Positions 28,874 to 37,748 of a stretch of 64,000 bases of DNA are shown here, piece after piece. Within the stretch, counting starts at the first letter, position 1. The number at the start of each line of letters is the position of its first letter. Position numbers and translations under genes: made by a program. Below the pieces are notes generated by a model. The model was not told the origin of the DNA. It was given only the letters and a program-made list of their open reading frames with translations, and did not search any database. Source of the stretch: CAWCTB01 sp963798275 (GTDB taxonomy: Bacteria; Acidobacteriota; Terriglobia; Terriglobales; Acidobacteriaceae); assembly GCA_963798275.1 (NCBI GenBank), contig CAWCTB010000024.1, positions 124,001 through 188,000 on the forward strand. The letters are read 5' to 3'.

Positions 28874-29500
28874 GTGACCGCCACCAAGCGCGACAAAATC
28901 CGCGTCGTCATCGCTGAAGATCAGGCCATGGTCCTCGGCGCTCTGGCCGCACTCCTCGAAATGGAAGACGACATCGAGGTCGTCGCCCGGGCGCGCTCCG
29001 GACAAGAAGCCCTTCGCGTCATCCAGCAGTCGCGGCCTCAAGTCTTCATCACCGATATCGAGATGCCCGGCATGACCGGCCTGGAAGCCGCCGCCGAGAT
29101 CAAGCGCCGCAACCTCCCCGTCAAAGTTGTCATCCTCACCACCTTCGCCCGTGCGGGATACCTGCGCCGCGCCCTCGATGCCGGAGCTTCCGGCTATCTC
29201 CTCAAGGACATGCCCGCCGAGCAACTCGCCGAGGCGGTGCGGCGCGTCCATCGCGGCTTGCGCGTGATCGATCCCCAACTCGCCGCTGAAGCCTGGACCG
29301 ACGAAGTCGATCCCCTCACCGAACGCGAACGTCAGGTGTTGCGTCTTGCCGGCGAAGGCCTGGCCAGCTCCGACATCGCCACCGAGCTGAATCTTTCCGA
29401 GGGTACCGTGCGGAATTACTTGTCGGAAGCCATCAGCAAGCTGGGCGCCGCCAATCGCGTCGAGGCCGCCCGCATCGCGCGCTCCAAGGGCTGGCTCTAA
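28874..29500 (+). CDS. LuxR/NarL family response regulator (DesR-like)
   Basis: 208 residues from GTG 28874. Receiver domain: VVIAEDQAMVLGAL, phospho-Asp in VFITDIEMPGMTGLE, LTTFARAGY, Lys in YLLKDMP. Output helix-turn-helix: LTERERQVLRLAGEGLASSDIATELNLSEGTVRNYLSEAISKLG. Partner of the adjacent kinase. A candidate operator, TGACAATTGTCA, lies before the exporter genes. Confidence 0.95.
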   Translation: MTATKRDKIRVVIAEDQAMVLGALAALLEMEDDIEVVARARSGQEALRVIQQSRPQVFITDIEMPGMTGLEAAAEIKRRNLPVKVVILTTFARAGYLRRALDAGASGYLLKDMPAEQLAEAVRRVHRGLRVIDPQLAAEAWTDEVDPLTERERQVLRLAGEGLASSDIATELNLSEGTVRNYLSEAISKLGAANRVEAARIARSKGWL

Positions 29501-29529
29501 CTGCTTTTTGGCAGGTTCCTGATCCTAAC

Positions 29530-29786
29530 GGTTTCATAGTTGCTGTAGACCACGCACCGTTTTGAAAGGGCACGGCTTCAGAGGCTGCTGAAAAATGCGT
29601 TTTTGGGTAGAGCTGGCCTTTAGGCCAGCGTCTAAGCCGTTGCAATTACATAGGGGCTTTAGCCCCGGTAGCACGTTGAACGGACTTTTTCAGCAACTTC
29701 TTCAGCCGCGCTGCATCTGGCATCAACGGAGTGGGGCTTTAGCCCCGGAGGGACCCCGGTCTACACCTTCTCTGAAAATGCTGTAG
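29530..29786. repeat. Extragenic palindromic unit (copy 3), interrupted by a MITE
   Basis: Begins GTTTCATAGTTGCTGTAGAC and ends GTCTACACCTTCTCTGAAA. The first hairpin is split at its TTCA loop by the element at 29581-29700; the second hairpin (GGGGC-TTTA-GCCCC) is whole. Confidence 0.82.
29581..29700. mobile_element. 120-bp MITE in a hairpin loop, with internal hairpins
   Basis: Ends GAGGCTGCTGAAAAA and (reversed) GAAGTTGCTGAAAAA; flanked by TTCA direct repeats (29577-29580, 29701-29704) equal to the loop of the target hairpin. The inside differs from the other copies and itself contains CTGGCC-TTTA-GGCCAG and GGGGC-TTTA-GCCCC, so palindromes are nested inside the element. Confidence 0.75.
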
Positions 29787-29882
29787 CCGCAGCTGACGGC
29801 TGACGGCTAATAGCTGACCGCCCGATATTCACTCGGATGACGAACAGCGAACAGCGCAGAGCGAAAGGCGACGTCCGGATCT

Positions 29883-29957
29883 TGGAGGCGCGGGGCGGAA
29901 TCGAACCGCCGAATAGAGGTTTTGCAGACCTCGGCCTTACCACTTGGCTACCGCGCC
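29883..29957 (-). tRNA. tRNA-Cys (anticodon GCA)
   Basis: Acceptor GGCGCGG/CCGCGCC, anticodon stem-loop GAGGT-CTGCAAA-ACCTC giving GCA, T loop TTCGATT, encoded CCA. 75 nt. Transcribed after tRNA-Gly in the same direction. Confidence 0.96.
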
Positions 29958-30015
29958 CCGTTTTCGGCTAGAGCTACACGGAAAACCCTCGCACGGGGCG
30001 AGGGCGGCAAAATTA

Positions 30016-30090
<75 letters not shown>

Positions 30091-30147
30091 TCAGCAGCCT
30101 CGATTATAGCGAAACCTCGCAGAATCCAGCAAATACGCGCGCCCGCT

Positions 30148-30956
30148 CTAGCGCTGCAGGTGGGCGAACTTGCCGGCCAGCCGCTCGTGCGCCGCCAGCA
30201 CTTCCTGAGGCACATCAACGTGGACGATGTATCCTCGCCTCTCTGGACCATATCCTCGTTCGTTATCGAGCAGCCGAGGCATCTCTCCGAGGACGAGCGA
30301 GACGAATCGCTCCATCGGCCAGAGCCCAGATAGTTGCGGACCTTCGAAACTTATAGCGCCGTCTTCGACCGCTCACCCGCGGAACAAACGTTGGCCAGTT
30401 GGCGATGTTGAGACGAAGTTCCGCATCCTGCCATGCTTTGCGAAGACTGGCGCACGAACGCCGCTGCATCGTCGGGTCCTGCACCAGCAGGATGCTGCCG
30501 GGCGGCAGGTTGTATTCCAGCAGCTTCCGCAGAGTGAACTGCGCATTTTCGCCGCAGTTCGACGACTCGGTCTCCAGAACGATCTTCCCCGGATCGATCC
30601 CGTGAAACCGCATCGCCATCTCGGCAAGAAGTTCCGCCTCCGCACGATTCTCTGTCGCAATGCTGTCTGTATGTCGGATGCCGGCTCAGGCTCTCGCACA
30701 GAAAATGGGTCGAATGTCCGCGCCCGCCGGCGATCAACAGATGATTCGCCGCGCCTTCCTGCATAGCCGTAAAAGCACGCTCGCTTACCCCCAGAACGCT
30801 GTTGCCCAGCAGCACCAGGACATCGGCCGGCGCAGCGCCAAGCGCCGCTCGCAACGACTCAACCGTTACCTGATTTCCCGGGAAATCGTTTTCGGCGAGG
30901 AACGCCGCCACCGTGTTCAGATCGTCAGCGACATTCTGGAGTTGTGCTGAGGACAT
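30148..30956 (-). CDS. DUF218 (ElyC/SanA/YdcF-like) protein, two frameshifts
   Basis: Rossmann-like DUF218 domain: DVLVLLGNSVLGVSERAF, LLIAGGRGHSTHFL, IVLETESSNCGENAQFTLRKLLE, ILLVQDPTMQRRS. These proteins are linked to envelope polysaccharide steps in other bacteria; this one has no membrane helix, closer to YdcF. Two extra bases shift the frame, near 30655 (after RHPTY) and near 30380 (after PRVS); with both removed the protein is 268 residues and ends HERLAGKFAHLQR at TAG 30148. It follows the ABC ATPase gene by 11 bases. Confidence 0.8.
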
Positions 30957-30967
30957 TGCCGTGCCGC

Positions 30968-31684
30968 TCAGTCGTGATGGGCCCCGCTCCATTGCGGATC
31001 GAGTTCCGGCGGCACGATCGCTCCATCGCGCATGTGAACGATGCGGTCGCCGTACTCGGCGGCTTCAGGATTGTGCGTGATCATCAGCACCGTCTGCCCC
31101 AGTTCCTTGTTCGACTGGCGCAGCATGTTGAGCACGATCTCCGAGTTCTGGGTGTCGAGGTTGCCGGTGGGCTCATCGGCCAGCACAATCGCGGGCTTGT
31201 TCACCAGCGCGCGGGCCAGCGCGACCCGCTGCTGCTCGCCGCCGCTCATCTCCGATGGCCGGTGGTTCAGCCGCCGGTCGATGCCGAGCAATTGCGTGAT
31301 GCGCTGGATGTATTCGCGATCGGCGCGGCCATTGCCGTTGCCGGCGATATCCAGCGCAATATCGATGTTGCCCTGCGCGGTGAGCGTCGGCAGCAGGTTG
31401 AACTTCTGGAAGACGAAGCCGATCTTCGATTTGCGCATGCGCGTACGCGCAGCATCCGACAACGCGCTGAAATCGACGTTATCGATCAACACGCGCCCGG
31501 AGTCGGCGTGGGTCAACCCGCCCAAAATGTAAAACAGGGTCGACTTCCCGCTGCCCGACGGGCCGACAATGGTGACAAACTCGGCTTTTTCCACCGCCAG
31601 CGACACACCGCGCAGCGCCGGTACATCTACCTTGCCGATTCGATACGTCTTGCGTACGTCTTCTACCTGGATCATCCACGCCAT
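30968..31684 (-). CDS. LolD/MacB-like ABC transporter ATP-binding protein
   Basis: 238 residues (start ATG 31684; ATG 31675 also possible). Walker A GPSGSGKST, Q-loop FVFQKFNLLPTLTA, signature MSGGEQQRVALARAL, Walker B IVLADEPTGNLD, H-loop MITHNPEAAEYGDR. The FNLLP and EPTGNLDT signatures place it in the lipoprotein-release/macrolide exporter ATPase group. No permease gene is next to it, so the membrane partner is elsewhere. Confidence 0.9.
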   Translation of the reverse strand: MAWMIQVEDVRKTYRIGKVDVPALRGVSLAVEKAEFVTIVGPSGSGKSTLFYILGGLTHADSGRVLIDNVDFSALSDAARTRMRKSKIGFVFQKFNLLPTLTAQGNIDIALDIAGNGNGRADREYIQRITQLLGIDRRLNHRPSEMSGGEQQRVALARALVNKPAIVLADEPTGNLDTQNSEIVLNMLRQSNKELGQTVLMITHNPEAAEYGDRIVHMRDGAIVPPELDPQWSGAHHD

Positions 31685-31795
31685 GCGAATCTTTGATCTT
31701 ACACGAAAGCGAACAGGCTCCCCCGCGCAGCGCGCCCGCAACCCGTCACCGCGTCGTCACTCCCGCGCTACCCATATTCGATGTAAAACCAAGCT

Positions 31796-32381
31796 ATGGC
31801 GCACTCTCCGGCAGAGAAGAAGAAGCACGCCCAACTGGTGGCGCGCGCGGTGGAGTGGCTGCGCCGCAAGTACCGCTGCGGCGTCATCCTGTCCGAGCAG
31901 TACTGCGCCACCGGCGAAGTGCCCGACGTGATCGGCTGGAAGGGCTTCTGCAAATCGGTGCTGGTGGAGTGCAAGGTCTCGCGCGCCGACTTCCTGGCCG
32001 ATGCCGCGAAGCCGTTCCGCCTGCAAGCCGGAAGAGGGCATGGGCAGCGAGCGCTTCTACCTGGCTCCGGCGGGGGTGATTCGCCGCGACGAGTTGCCGA
32101 AGCACTGGGGACTGCTGGAGTGCAAAGGCCGCGAGGTCACGCTGGTGGCGAAGCCGGGCCGCATCGATCAGCGCAGTCCGGTGGCGCTGATGAAAGAGAT
32201 GAACCTGCTGCTGGCCAGCCTGCGGCGGGTGGAAGTCCGCATCGAGCCGCAGACCATCACCGATTTCCTCAAGTGGAAGAACCGCATGGCCGACTACAAC
32301 GGCGGCATGTTGCCGGAGGGCGTCGAGCCGGTGGAAGACGAACGCAACCCGCACCTGGTGCAAGGGTCAGTGGTGACTTGA
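31796..32381 (+). CDS. PDDEXK-nuclease-fold (MmcB-like) protein, frameshifted
   Basis: 194 residues after removing one extra base near 32030 (CTGCAAGCCGGAAG; joins KPFRL to PEEGMGSERFYLAP). Pattern of a small restriction-endonuclease-like fold: N-terminal helix (QLVARAVEWLRRKY), then GEVPDVIGW and VLVECKVSRADF, which fit the D-x(n)-E-x-K catalytic core, then FYLAPAGVI. The MmcB family of DNA-repair-associated proteins has the same order. Tail (RMADYNGGMLPEGVEP) unassigned. No clear ribosome site before ATG 31796. Biological role not tested by context. Confidence 0.65.
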
Positions 32382-32410
32382 GCGTCCAGACATGTAGTTT
32401 GGATTAGTAC

Positions 32411-32786
32411 GGTTTCACAGTTGCTGTAGACCACGCACCGTCTTGAAAGGGCATGGCTTCAGCCGTGCCGTTAGCCAGGGTGCGAACTCGGGCTTTACAG
32501 GCTGCGGAAAAACTCGTGCAACTTACGATGGGAAGGGGCGCGGCTTCAGCCGCGCCGTCGCATCCCCTTTGTTTTGTCTTTCCGAGCAACGGACCTGCTG
32601 GGGCAGGTTGAAACCAGGAATGACAAGTCTGCCACAACGTCGGCTAAGTCCTTTGTTTGCGTTTTTGTCATTGGTAGGGCGTCAGCCCAGAGGAATGTGC
32701 CGCTTCTTCGCCTTCCCACGCCTTTTTCCGCAGCCTGTTTAGCCCCTGCGGGTTCGCGGTCTACATCTTCACTGAAACTGCCGTAG
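32411..32786. repeat. Extragenic palindromic unit (copy 4), second hairpin interrupted
   Basis: Starts GGTTTCACAGTTGCTGTAGAC, ends GTCTACATCTTCACTGAAA. Here the first hairpin (GCATGGC-TTCA-GCCGTGC) is intact, and the second, CGGGC-TTTA-GCCC, is split by the insert at 32498-32737. Confidence 0.82.
32498..32737. mobile_element. 240-bp MITE in a TTTA hairpin loop
   Basis: Terminal inverted repeats CAGGCTGCGGAAAAA at both ends (15 of 15). Flanked by TTTA on each side (32494-32497, 32738-32741), the loop of the split hairpin. Inside is a further GGCGCGGC-TTCA-GCCGCGCC hairpin. No protein is encoded. Confidence 0.8.
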
Positions 32787-32809
32787 AATTCACGGATGGC
32801 AAAAAAGGA

Positions 32810-32966
32810 GGCTGTTACGAAACTCGCCGCGCGCCGATGCGGTTGGACAAAGCACATGTCCGTCCCGCAGGGACGGCCTATCTAAGCCCAGCGATTCATC
32901 GCAGGGAAGGCGTAAGTGGTAAATCTTGAGTCCGCTTTAGCGGACGGCACGAGTTTCGTAACAGGC
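32810..32966. mobile_element. 157-bp inverted-repeat element, different end family
   Basis: Ends GGCTGTTACGAAACTCG and (reversed) GCCTGTTACGAAACTCG, 16 of 17 identical. Inside are hairpins CCGTCC-CGCA-GGGACGG and GTCCGC-TTTA-GCGGAC, in the same style as the other palindromes. Looks like a second MITE family. No target duplication can be read with confidence. Confidence 0.65.
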
Positions 32967-33563
32967 TCGATAGGGCGGCACTCCCGGTATCCCATTCTCT
33001 AGTTCGGTTACTTTAGTAATACCATCTTAGTTCGGTAAATGTGATTACTATCTCATGGTTACGTGATTACCGTCACATACAAACTTCTGCAACTGTCTTA
33101 CTGTCCAACCGTGCGCAAATGATGTCTGCGGCTCCATACCGGTGCCTGGCCGCCTGAGCAAGCTTACGGGGACTGCCAACCTACCGCCAATACTCGGTTT
33201 GACGTCAAGTGGATCAATGCAAAGATCCAGCGCGACCAAGGAAGCGCGCTTCACTTGTTCTTCGGGAAGAGTTGGAAGATTCCGGAAGAGCTTCAGAGTT
33301 CGTTACAGATTCAACTGCAAAAGAGTCAAAACGAGGAGATTGGCTGAAATTCACACCTGCCGCGAAAAAGCCCTAGGGAATCGCTGATAAGCCAATCTCT
33401 TGAAGCAGCAGTTGTGTGGCAAACCAGGAGATTCAAGCAGCAGAAAGTCGTAACTGCCGGAAAAAACGTAGCTCCTAACCCGCGAATTTCGCACCATCCT
33501 TCAACCTTCGGGATGACCACGCGCCCGTCCGTTCCGCAGGTGCGAACGCCTGCCCCTTCTTAT
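32967..33563. other. AT-richer region without an intact gene
   Basis: Clearly lower in GC than the neighbours around 32990-33090. It holds one start-less open frame (annotated separately at 33123-33347). Composition and lack of genes suggest a decayed foreign segment. Confidence 0.5.
33123..33347 (+). pseudogene. Possible gene remnant (start-less open frame)
   Basis: Open frame from just after a TGA to TGA 33345-33347, with no ATG, GTG or TTG at its start. The translated stretch looks protein-like (ANTRFDVKWINAKIQRDQG, LHLFFGKSWKIPEELQSSL) with mixed hydrophobic periodicity. I do not recognise a family. It may be the tail of a decayed or transferred gene. Confidence 0.35.
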
Positions 33564-33701
33564 AGCGATTTCAATAGTTGCTGTAGACTGCCAACCGCCT
33601 TGAAGGGGCACGGCTTTCAGCCGTGCCGTTATCGACGCAAATGAACTCGGGCTTTAGCCCCTGCGGGATCTCGGTCTACGCCTTCACTGAAACTGCTGTA
33701 G
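33564..33701. repeat. Extragenic palindromic unit (copy 5), uninterrupted
   Basis: The cleanest copy, about 138 bp: GATTTCAATAGTTGCTGTAGAC at the left, hairpin GGCACGGC-TTTCA-GCCGTGCC, hairpin CTCGGGC-TTTA-GCCC, and GGTCTACGCCTTCACTGAAA at the right. It serves as the empty-site reference for the MITE-split copies at 14956, 29530 and 32411. Confidence 0.85.
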
Positions 33702-33774
33702 AACGCATCGCCGCGACCGTCAATCCCGCAACCTCCGGAAAACCGGGACGCTACAAACCGACCGCAAAAGCAAC

Positions 33775-33798
33775 GGCCGCAAACCGAAGTCTGCGGCC
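33775..33798 (-). terminator. Hairpin after the sugar permease gene
   Basis: On the minus strand GGCCGCA / TGCGGCC with a 10-base loop, then GTTGCTTTTGC. It lies 24 bases after the permease stop. T-run weak. Confidence 0.5.
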
Positions 33799-33821
33799 AT
33801 GACGAAACTGTGTCTGCGAGA

Positions 33822-35129
33822 TTAGGTGGCGTGCACCACCGGCCGATTCGGTTGTCCCTTGATGGCGAACAGCAGGATGTACAGGTAACAGATCGCCGGC
33901 AGGATGAAGGCGTGGTGAATGCCGATGCGGTCGGCGATGTATCCCTGTGCCACCGGAATCAGGGCCCCGCCTACGATACTTGCGATCAGCACGCCCGATC
34001 CTTCTCCGGTCAGCGGGCCTAGTCCTTCGATACCCAGCGTGAAGATACTGGGGAACATGATCGAGTTGAAGAACCCGATCAGCAGGATCGACCACATCGC
34101 AAGCTGGCCGTTCGTCGCCATGCTGAGGCAGATCAGGAAGCAAGCCACCACCGCGTTGAAGCCCAGCACGATCCGGGTGGGAACTTTCTGCAAGACGGCC
34201 GACCCAATGAAGCGGCCCACCATCGCTCCTCCCCAATAGAAGGCAAGAAAGCTGGCGGCCTTCTCCAGCGAAAGACCGCCTATTTCCGGCTCGTGCATGT
34301 AGTTCACCAGGAAGCTGCCGATGGCGACTTCGGCTCCCACGTAGGTGAAGATGCCAATGGCGCCCATGATGAGGTTGCGGTGCGTCCAAACGCTGTCGCC
34401 GACCGCTACCGCATGGCCACCCTCAGCCTCGGGGATGTGTGGCAGCTTGAACTTGGCGATGATGAGCGCCAGCAGCACCAGGGCCACCACGATGATGATG
34501 TAAGGCAGCTTGACCGACGAAGCCTGTTCAATCCGATAGGCGTGCAGCGCAGCGGGTGTCATCTGCCGGATTTCTTCGGCCGCCTTGGGCGCGCTGGCCA
34601 GAATCAGGAGTCCGCCGAAGTACGGCGCTACCGTGGTGCCTAGCGAGTTAAAAGCCTGTGTGAGGTTCAGCCGGCTGGAAGCGGTACGCGACGGACCCAG
34701 CACCGCGACGTACGGATTTGCCGAAACCTGCAACGCGGTAATGCCGGCTGCCAGAATAATCAGCGCGGTCAGGAACAACGGAAACGAGGGCACCATGGCG
34801 GCGGGAATAAACAGCGAGGCGCCCAGCGCCATGATCAGCAGTCCTCCGACCATGGTCTGCTTATAACCAATGCGCTCCACGATCCAGCCCGAGGGCAGCG
34901 AGAAGACCGCGTATGCCCCGAAGAACGCGAACTGCACCAACATCACCTGCGCGTAGTTGAGCTCGAAGATCGACTTGAGGTGGGGAATCAGAATGTCATT
35001 CAGGCATGTGAGGAAGCCCCACATGAAGAACAGCGTGGTCACCATTGCCAGCGGACCGCGGTAGTTCTGGGTCGTCTCCGGAGCGCTGTGGGTCGTCGGG
35101 ATTTGCCGCGTTACTATGGCCATGTTCAC
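33822..35129 (-). CDS. FHS-family sugar:H+ symporter (FucP/GluP-like, MFS)
   Basis: 435 residues, twelve membrane helices. FHS family signatures: FFMWGFLTCLNDILIPHLK, FFGAYAVFSLPSGWIVERIGYK, ALQVSANPYVAVLG, RLNLTQAFNSLGTTVAPYFGG, FYWGGAMVGRFIGS. Members import fucose, glucose, galactose or GlcNAc with protons. It lies after the GH47 mannosidase and CutC genes on the same strand, which suggests uptake of a sugar freed outside the cell, possibly mannose or a related hexose; this link is inference. Confidence 0.92.
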   Translation of the reverse strand: MNMAIVTRQIPTTHSAPETTQNYRGPLAMVTTLFFMWGFLTCLNDILIPHLKSIFELNYAQVMLVQFAFFGAYAVFSLPSGWIVERIGYKQTMVGGLLIMALGASLFIPAAMVPSFPLFLTALIILAAGITALQVSANPYVAVLGPSRTASSRLNLTQAFNSLGTTVAPYFGGLLILASAPKAAEEIRQMTPAALHAYRIEQASSVKLPYIIIVVALVLLALIIAKFKLPHIPEAEGGHAVAVGDSVWTHRNLIMGAIGIFTYVGAEVAIGSFLVNYMHEPEIGGLSLEKAASFLAFYWGGAMVGRFIGSAVLQKVPTRIVLGFNAVVACFLICLSMATNGQLAMWSILLIGFFNSIMFPSIFTLGIEGLGPLTGEGSGVLIASIVGGALIPVAQGYIADRIGIHHAFILPAICYLYILLFAIKGQPNRPVVHAT

Positions 35130-35462
35130 CTGTCAAAACTGCGATGTCGCTCCACGCTTGCCTTGGTCACTGGTGCCGGGCGAGAATTCCTGTCCGAAGA
35201 AATCCGCCATTGGACGGCAACCGGCGCGCCCAACTCAGGGCAGTGAGATGCGACGGCTTGCTCCCTCACCTCAGAATTTTTGGCTCTCGGCTAAGCGCGG
35301 CAAGCGGCGGCTCAACGTGGAACGGCTCAACCGAGGAATCGTAGTCGAGAGGGGGAGTGCTGCGCAAGCGGCAAAATCGATTCTCTCATGGAAGCAGAAG
35401 AAAGAACCGCCGTCGCCCGGCCCGTTTCAGATTTGGCAGGGGAACCCTACTCCGCGCGGTTC
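35130..35462. other. Spacer between GH47 and permease genes
   Basis: 333 bases carrying the permease promoter. An AAAATCGATT palindrome near 35375 could be a regulator site of LacI type, but this is a weak match. No gene is seen. Confidence 0.35.
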
Positions 35463-36903
35463 CTACCAGGTTCTCCGCAGCGGATGGGCCTCGGTGTTGA
35501 AGACCACCTTGTGCAGGTCGAGCGTCGAGCTGGGAGCGTAGATCAGATAGAGATATTTCAGGGTCTCGGCGAAGAAGAAGCTCTCCATCGCATCCTTCTT
35601 CTCCTTGGTTTCGACGTTGCGCAACGCGGCGAATCCGGCATCGGTCCGGCAATACTTCACCAGGTCGTCGTAGTAGGTCTGACCCATGTCGAGGTAGCGG
35701 GGGTCGTGGGTGAAAAAGTACAGGTAGTAGGTTGACTCGATGATCTCCGGCCGAAGCTCATAGCCCGGTTCGGTGACCTTCATGGTCGCGTAGTCGAACT
35801 CTTCCGGCTCGATGCCGAAGGTCGTCCACATCTTGTAGCACGAGTCCATCAGCTTTTCCGCCTGCGGCAGGTCGCCCGATAGCGCCAGTACCGCGGGGAA
35901 GAACGCATCGAGCGCACCGAAGTGGGTGGCAGTGCGCGCGCCGGTATTCATGTTGACGTGCCCGTACCACAAGCCTGTGGAGGTATTGTCGGCGACGTAC
36001 TTGTTCAGCGCGACCAGACTTTCCTTCCACATGCGCTCGCAATCCTTATCGTCGAAGAGAATCGACGCCTTCAGCAGATACTCGTAATACGAATCGATCA
36101 TGCCGCTGATATGGCTATCGGGATTAGTCCACTTGCCGGTCTCGACGTTGATGCTGGTGCCGACCAGCCCGATCACCGAGCGGCGATTGTAGACCTCCAC
36201 CAGCGCGCGCTTGGCCTTTTCGTAGTACACAGGCTTGCCCGTCAGCTTGCTCAGTGTGCCAAACTCCAGCAGCAGTGTTCCGGCTTCCGCCGGATTAGTT
36301 ATCGCGCCGCGCACCGCGCCCGTCTTCAGGTTCACGAAGACATACGGCATTCCGGTCGGCGAGTTGAACGCTGGCAGCAGGCGCTTGCCCAGATCGTCTG
36401 CCAGTTCGAGCAGGCGCTTATCGCCAGTGAGCTGGTAGCTGCTGAGCAGCCCGCCCAGCATGCGAATTGTGATCTCGAAATTCTTGACGTAGATGTCCTG
36501 GTCGAACGACAGCTTCTGGTCGATCAACGCGCGCGCCTGGTCGGCCTGGTCGTGCAGTCCCATCAGGATCATGGTGTCCAGCCCATCGACCGGCGTCATG
36601 TAGAGCGAGGTGCCGTACCAGTCGCGCGGCGTCTTGCTCAGCGGACGAAGCTCGTCGTGTCCCCACGCATATTGCGTAGTAGCCGTTCCAGGCGTGCAGG
36701 AATTGCTGGCGCACCCGGATGGCCATGGCGGATTCCCGGGCGTCGGTCCAGGATTGTTGCGGGGCAGCTTTCGGCGCGGCCTGCGGCGAGGGTGTTGCAT
36801 TCTGAGCCAGTGCCATCGATGCAAAAACGTTGAAGGCCAGAAGAAGGAAACAGGCAAGAGCCAAGAGACTTTGAGCAGACGCCCCGCGCGGTTCAGAGCG
36901 CAT
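35463..36903 (-). CDS. Secreted GH47 alpha-1,2-mannosidase family protein (frameshifted)
   Basis: Glycoside hydrolase family 47 trims alpha-1,2-linked mannose by inversion with Ca2+. The true start is ATG 36903, which gives a signal peptide (LLALACFLLLAFNVFASMALAQ). An extra base near 36672 separates FLHAWNGYY from QYAWGHDELRPLSK; joined they match the family's AW-x-GY-x-x-YAWG-x-DEL entry motif. Later motifs: SLYMTPVDGLDTMILMGL, FEITIRMLGGLLSSY, LRPEIIESTYYLYFFT, and the Ca2+ Thr region VVFNTEAHPL. Corrected length 479. Bacterial GH47 enzymes are uncommon. The start overlaps the end of cutC (ATGCGCTCTGA), so the genes are coupled. Confidence 0.87.
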
Positions 36904-37639
36904 TCAGCGCCTCGCGCATGGCCGCCACCAACTGATCGTCGGCGGCGAGATACGCTCCCGGGCCGGCGCTGGCATCGGGAGCCAGGCGCACCTCCGGGTT
37001 ACGGAACGAGGGATCGATGTCGGTGACGAACGCCGACAAGTGAACTTGATTGCAACGCGTGATCGAGATCAATTCCGCCACATTCTTCGGCCGGATGCCG
37101 CCGGCGGGAAGAATCTCGATGCGCCCGCTCGCCTGTTCGATGAGCCGGCGAATCAGGTCGCTGCCATCGAGGGCAGTCCTCTTTTGTCCACTGGTAAGAA
37201 TGCGGGTGAAGCCGAGGGCGATCAACTCTTCGAGCGCCAGGAAGGGGTCGAGCACGAAATCGAAGGCACGATTAAACACGCATTGCCGCGGACGAACGAT
37301 GTTGCACAACATGCGGCAACGTTCGGTGTCGAGTGCGCCGTCCTCGCGCAGGATGCCGAAGGCGATGCCGTCGCAGTGGTTCTCCAGCAGCAGTTCCGCA
37401 TCCCGCAGCATGGCCGCAAACGCCGCCTCCGAGTAGCAAAAACCCGCCTCGCGGGGGCGCAGCGCGGCGATCACCGGCAGCTTCGAGCGCCGCTTCGCCC
37501 CAATCGCCGTGCCTAGCGACGGCGTCAGCCCGCCGAGCGGCATCGCCGAGCAGATTTCGATGCGATCGGCGCCGCCGCGTTCGGCGGCCAGCACGTCATC
37601 GACGGAAGCGCAGACAATTTCCAGCAGGATTTTCGCCAC
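36893..37639 (-). CDS. cutC: CutC family TIM-barrel protein
   Basis: 248 residues: LLEIVCASVDDVLAAERGGADRIEICSAM at the N-terminus, IAALRPREAGFCYSEAAF, CDGIAFGIL, FNRAFDFVLDP, LTSGQKRTALDG, ILPAGGIRPKNV. Historically called copper homeostasis protein, but the barrel looks enzymatic and copper binding is doubtful. Overlap with the mannosidase gene and the sugar permease behind it point to a carbohydrate-related role; this is inference. Confidence 0.9.
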   Translation of the reverse strand: MAKILLEIVCASVDDVLAAERGGADRIEICSAMPLGGLTPSLGTAIGAKRRSKLPVIAALRPREAGFCYSEAAFAAMLRDAELLLENHCDGIAFGILREDGALDTERCRMLCNIVRPRQCVFNRAFDFVLDPFLALEELIALGFTRILTSGQKRTALDGSDLIRRLIEQASGRIEILPAGGIRPKNVAELISITRCNQVHLSAFVTDIDPSFRNPEVRLAPDASAGPGAYLAADDQLVAAMREALNAL

Positions 37640-37748
37640 AGATTCTCCACCAACGCTCTCCTACAACATAAGCCCGCCGGCGCCGCTCCGTCGACCCTAC
37701 TGCGGAAATCGCATCGACTCATTGAGCGAGGTGATACTCTTGCGGCCA

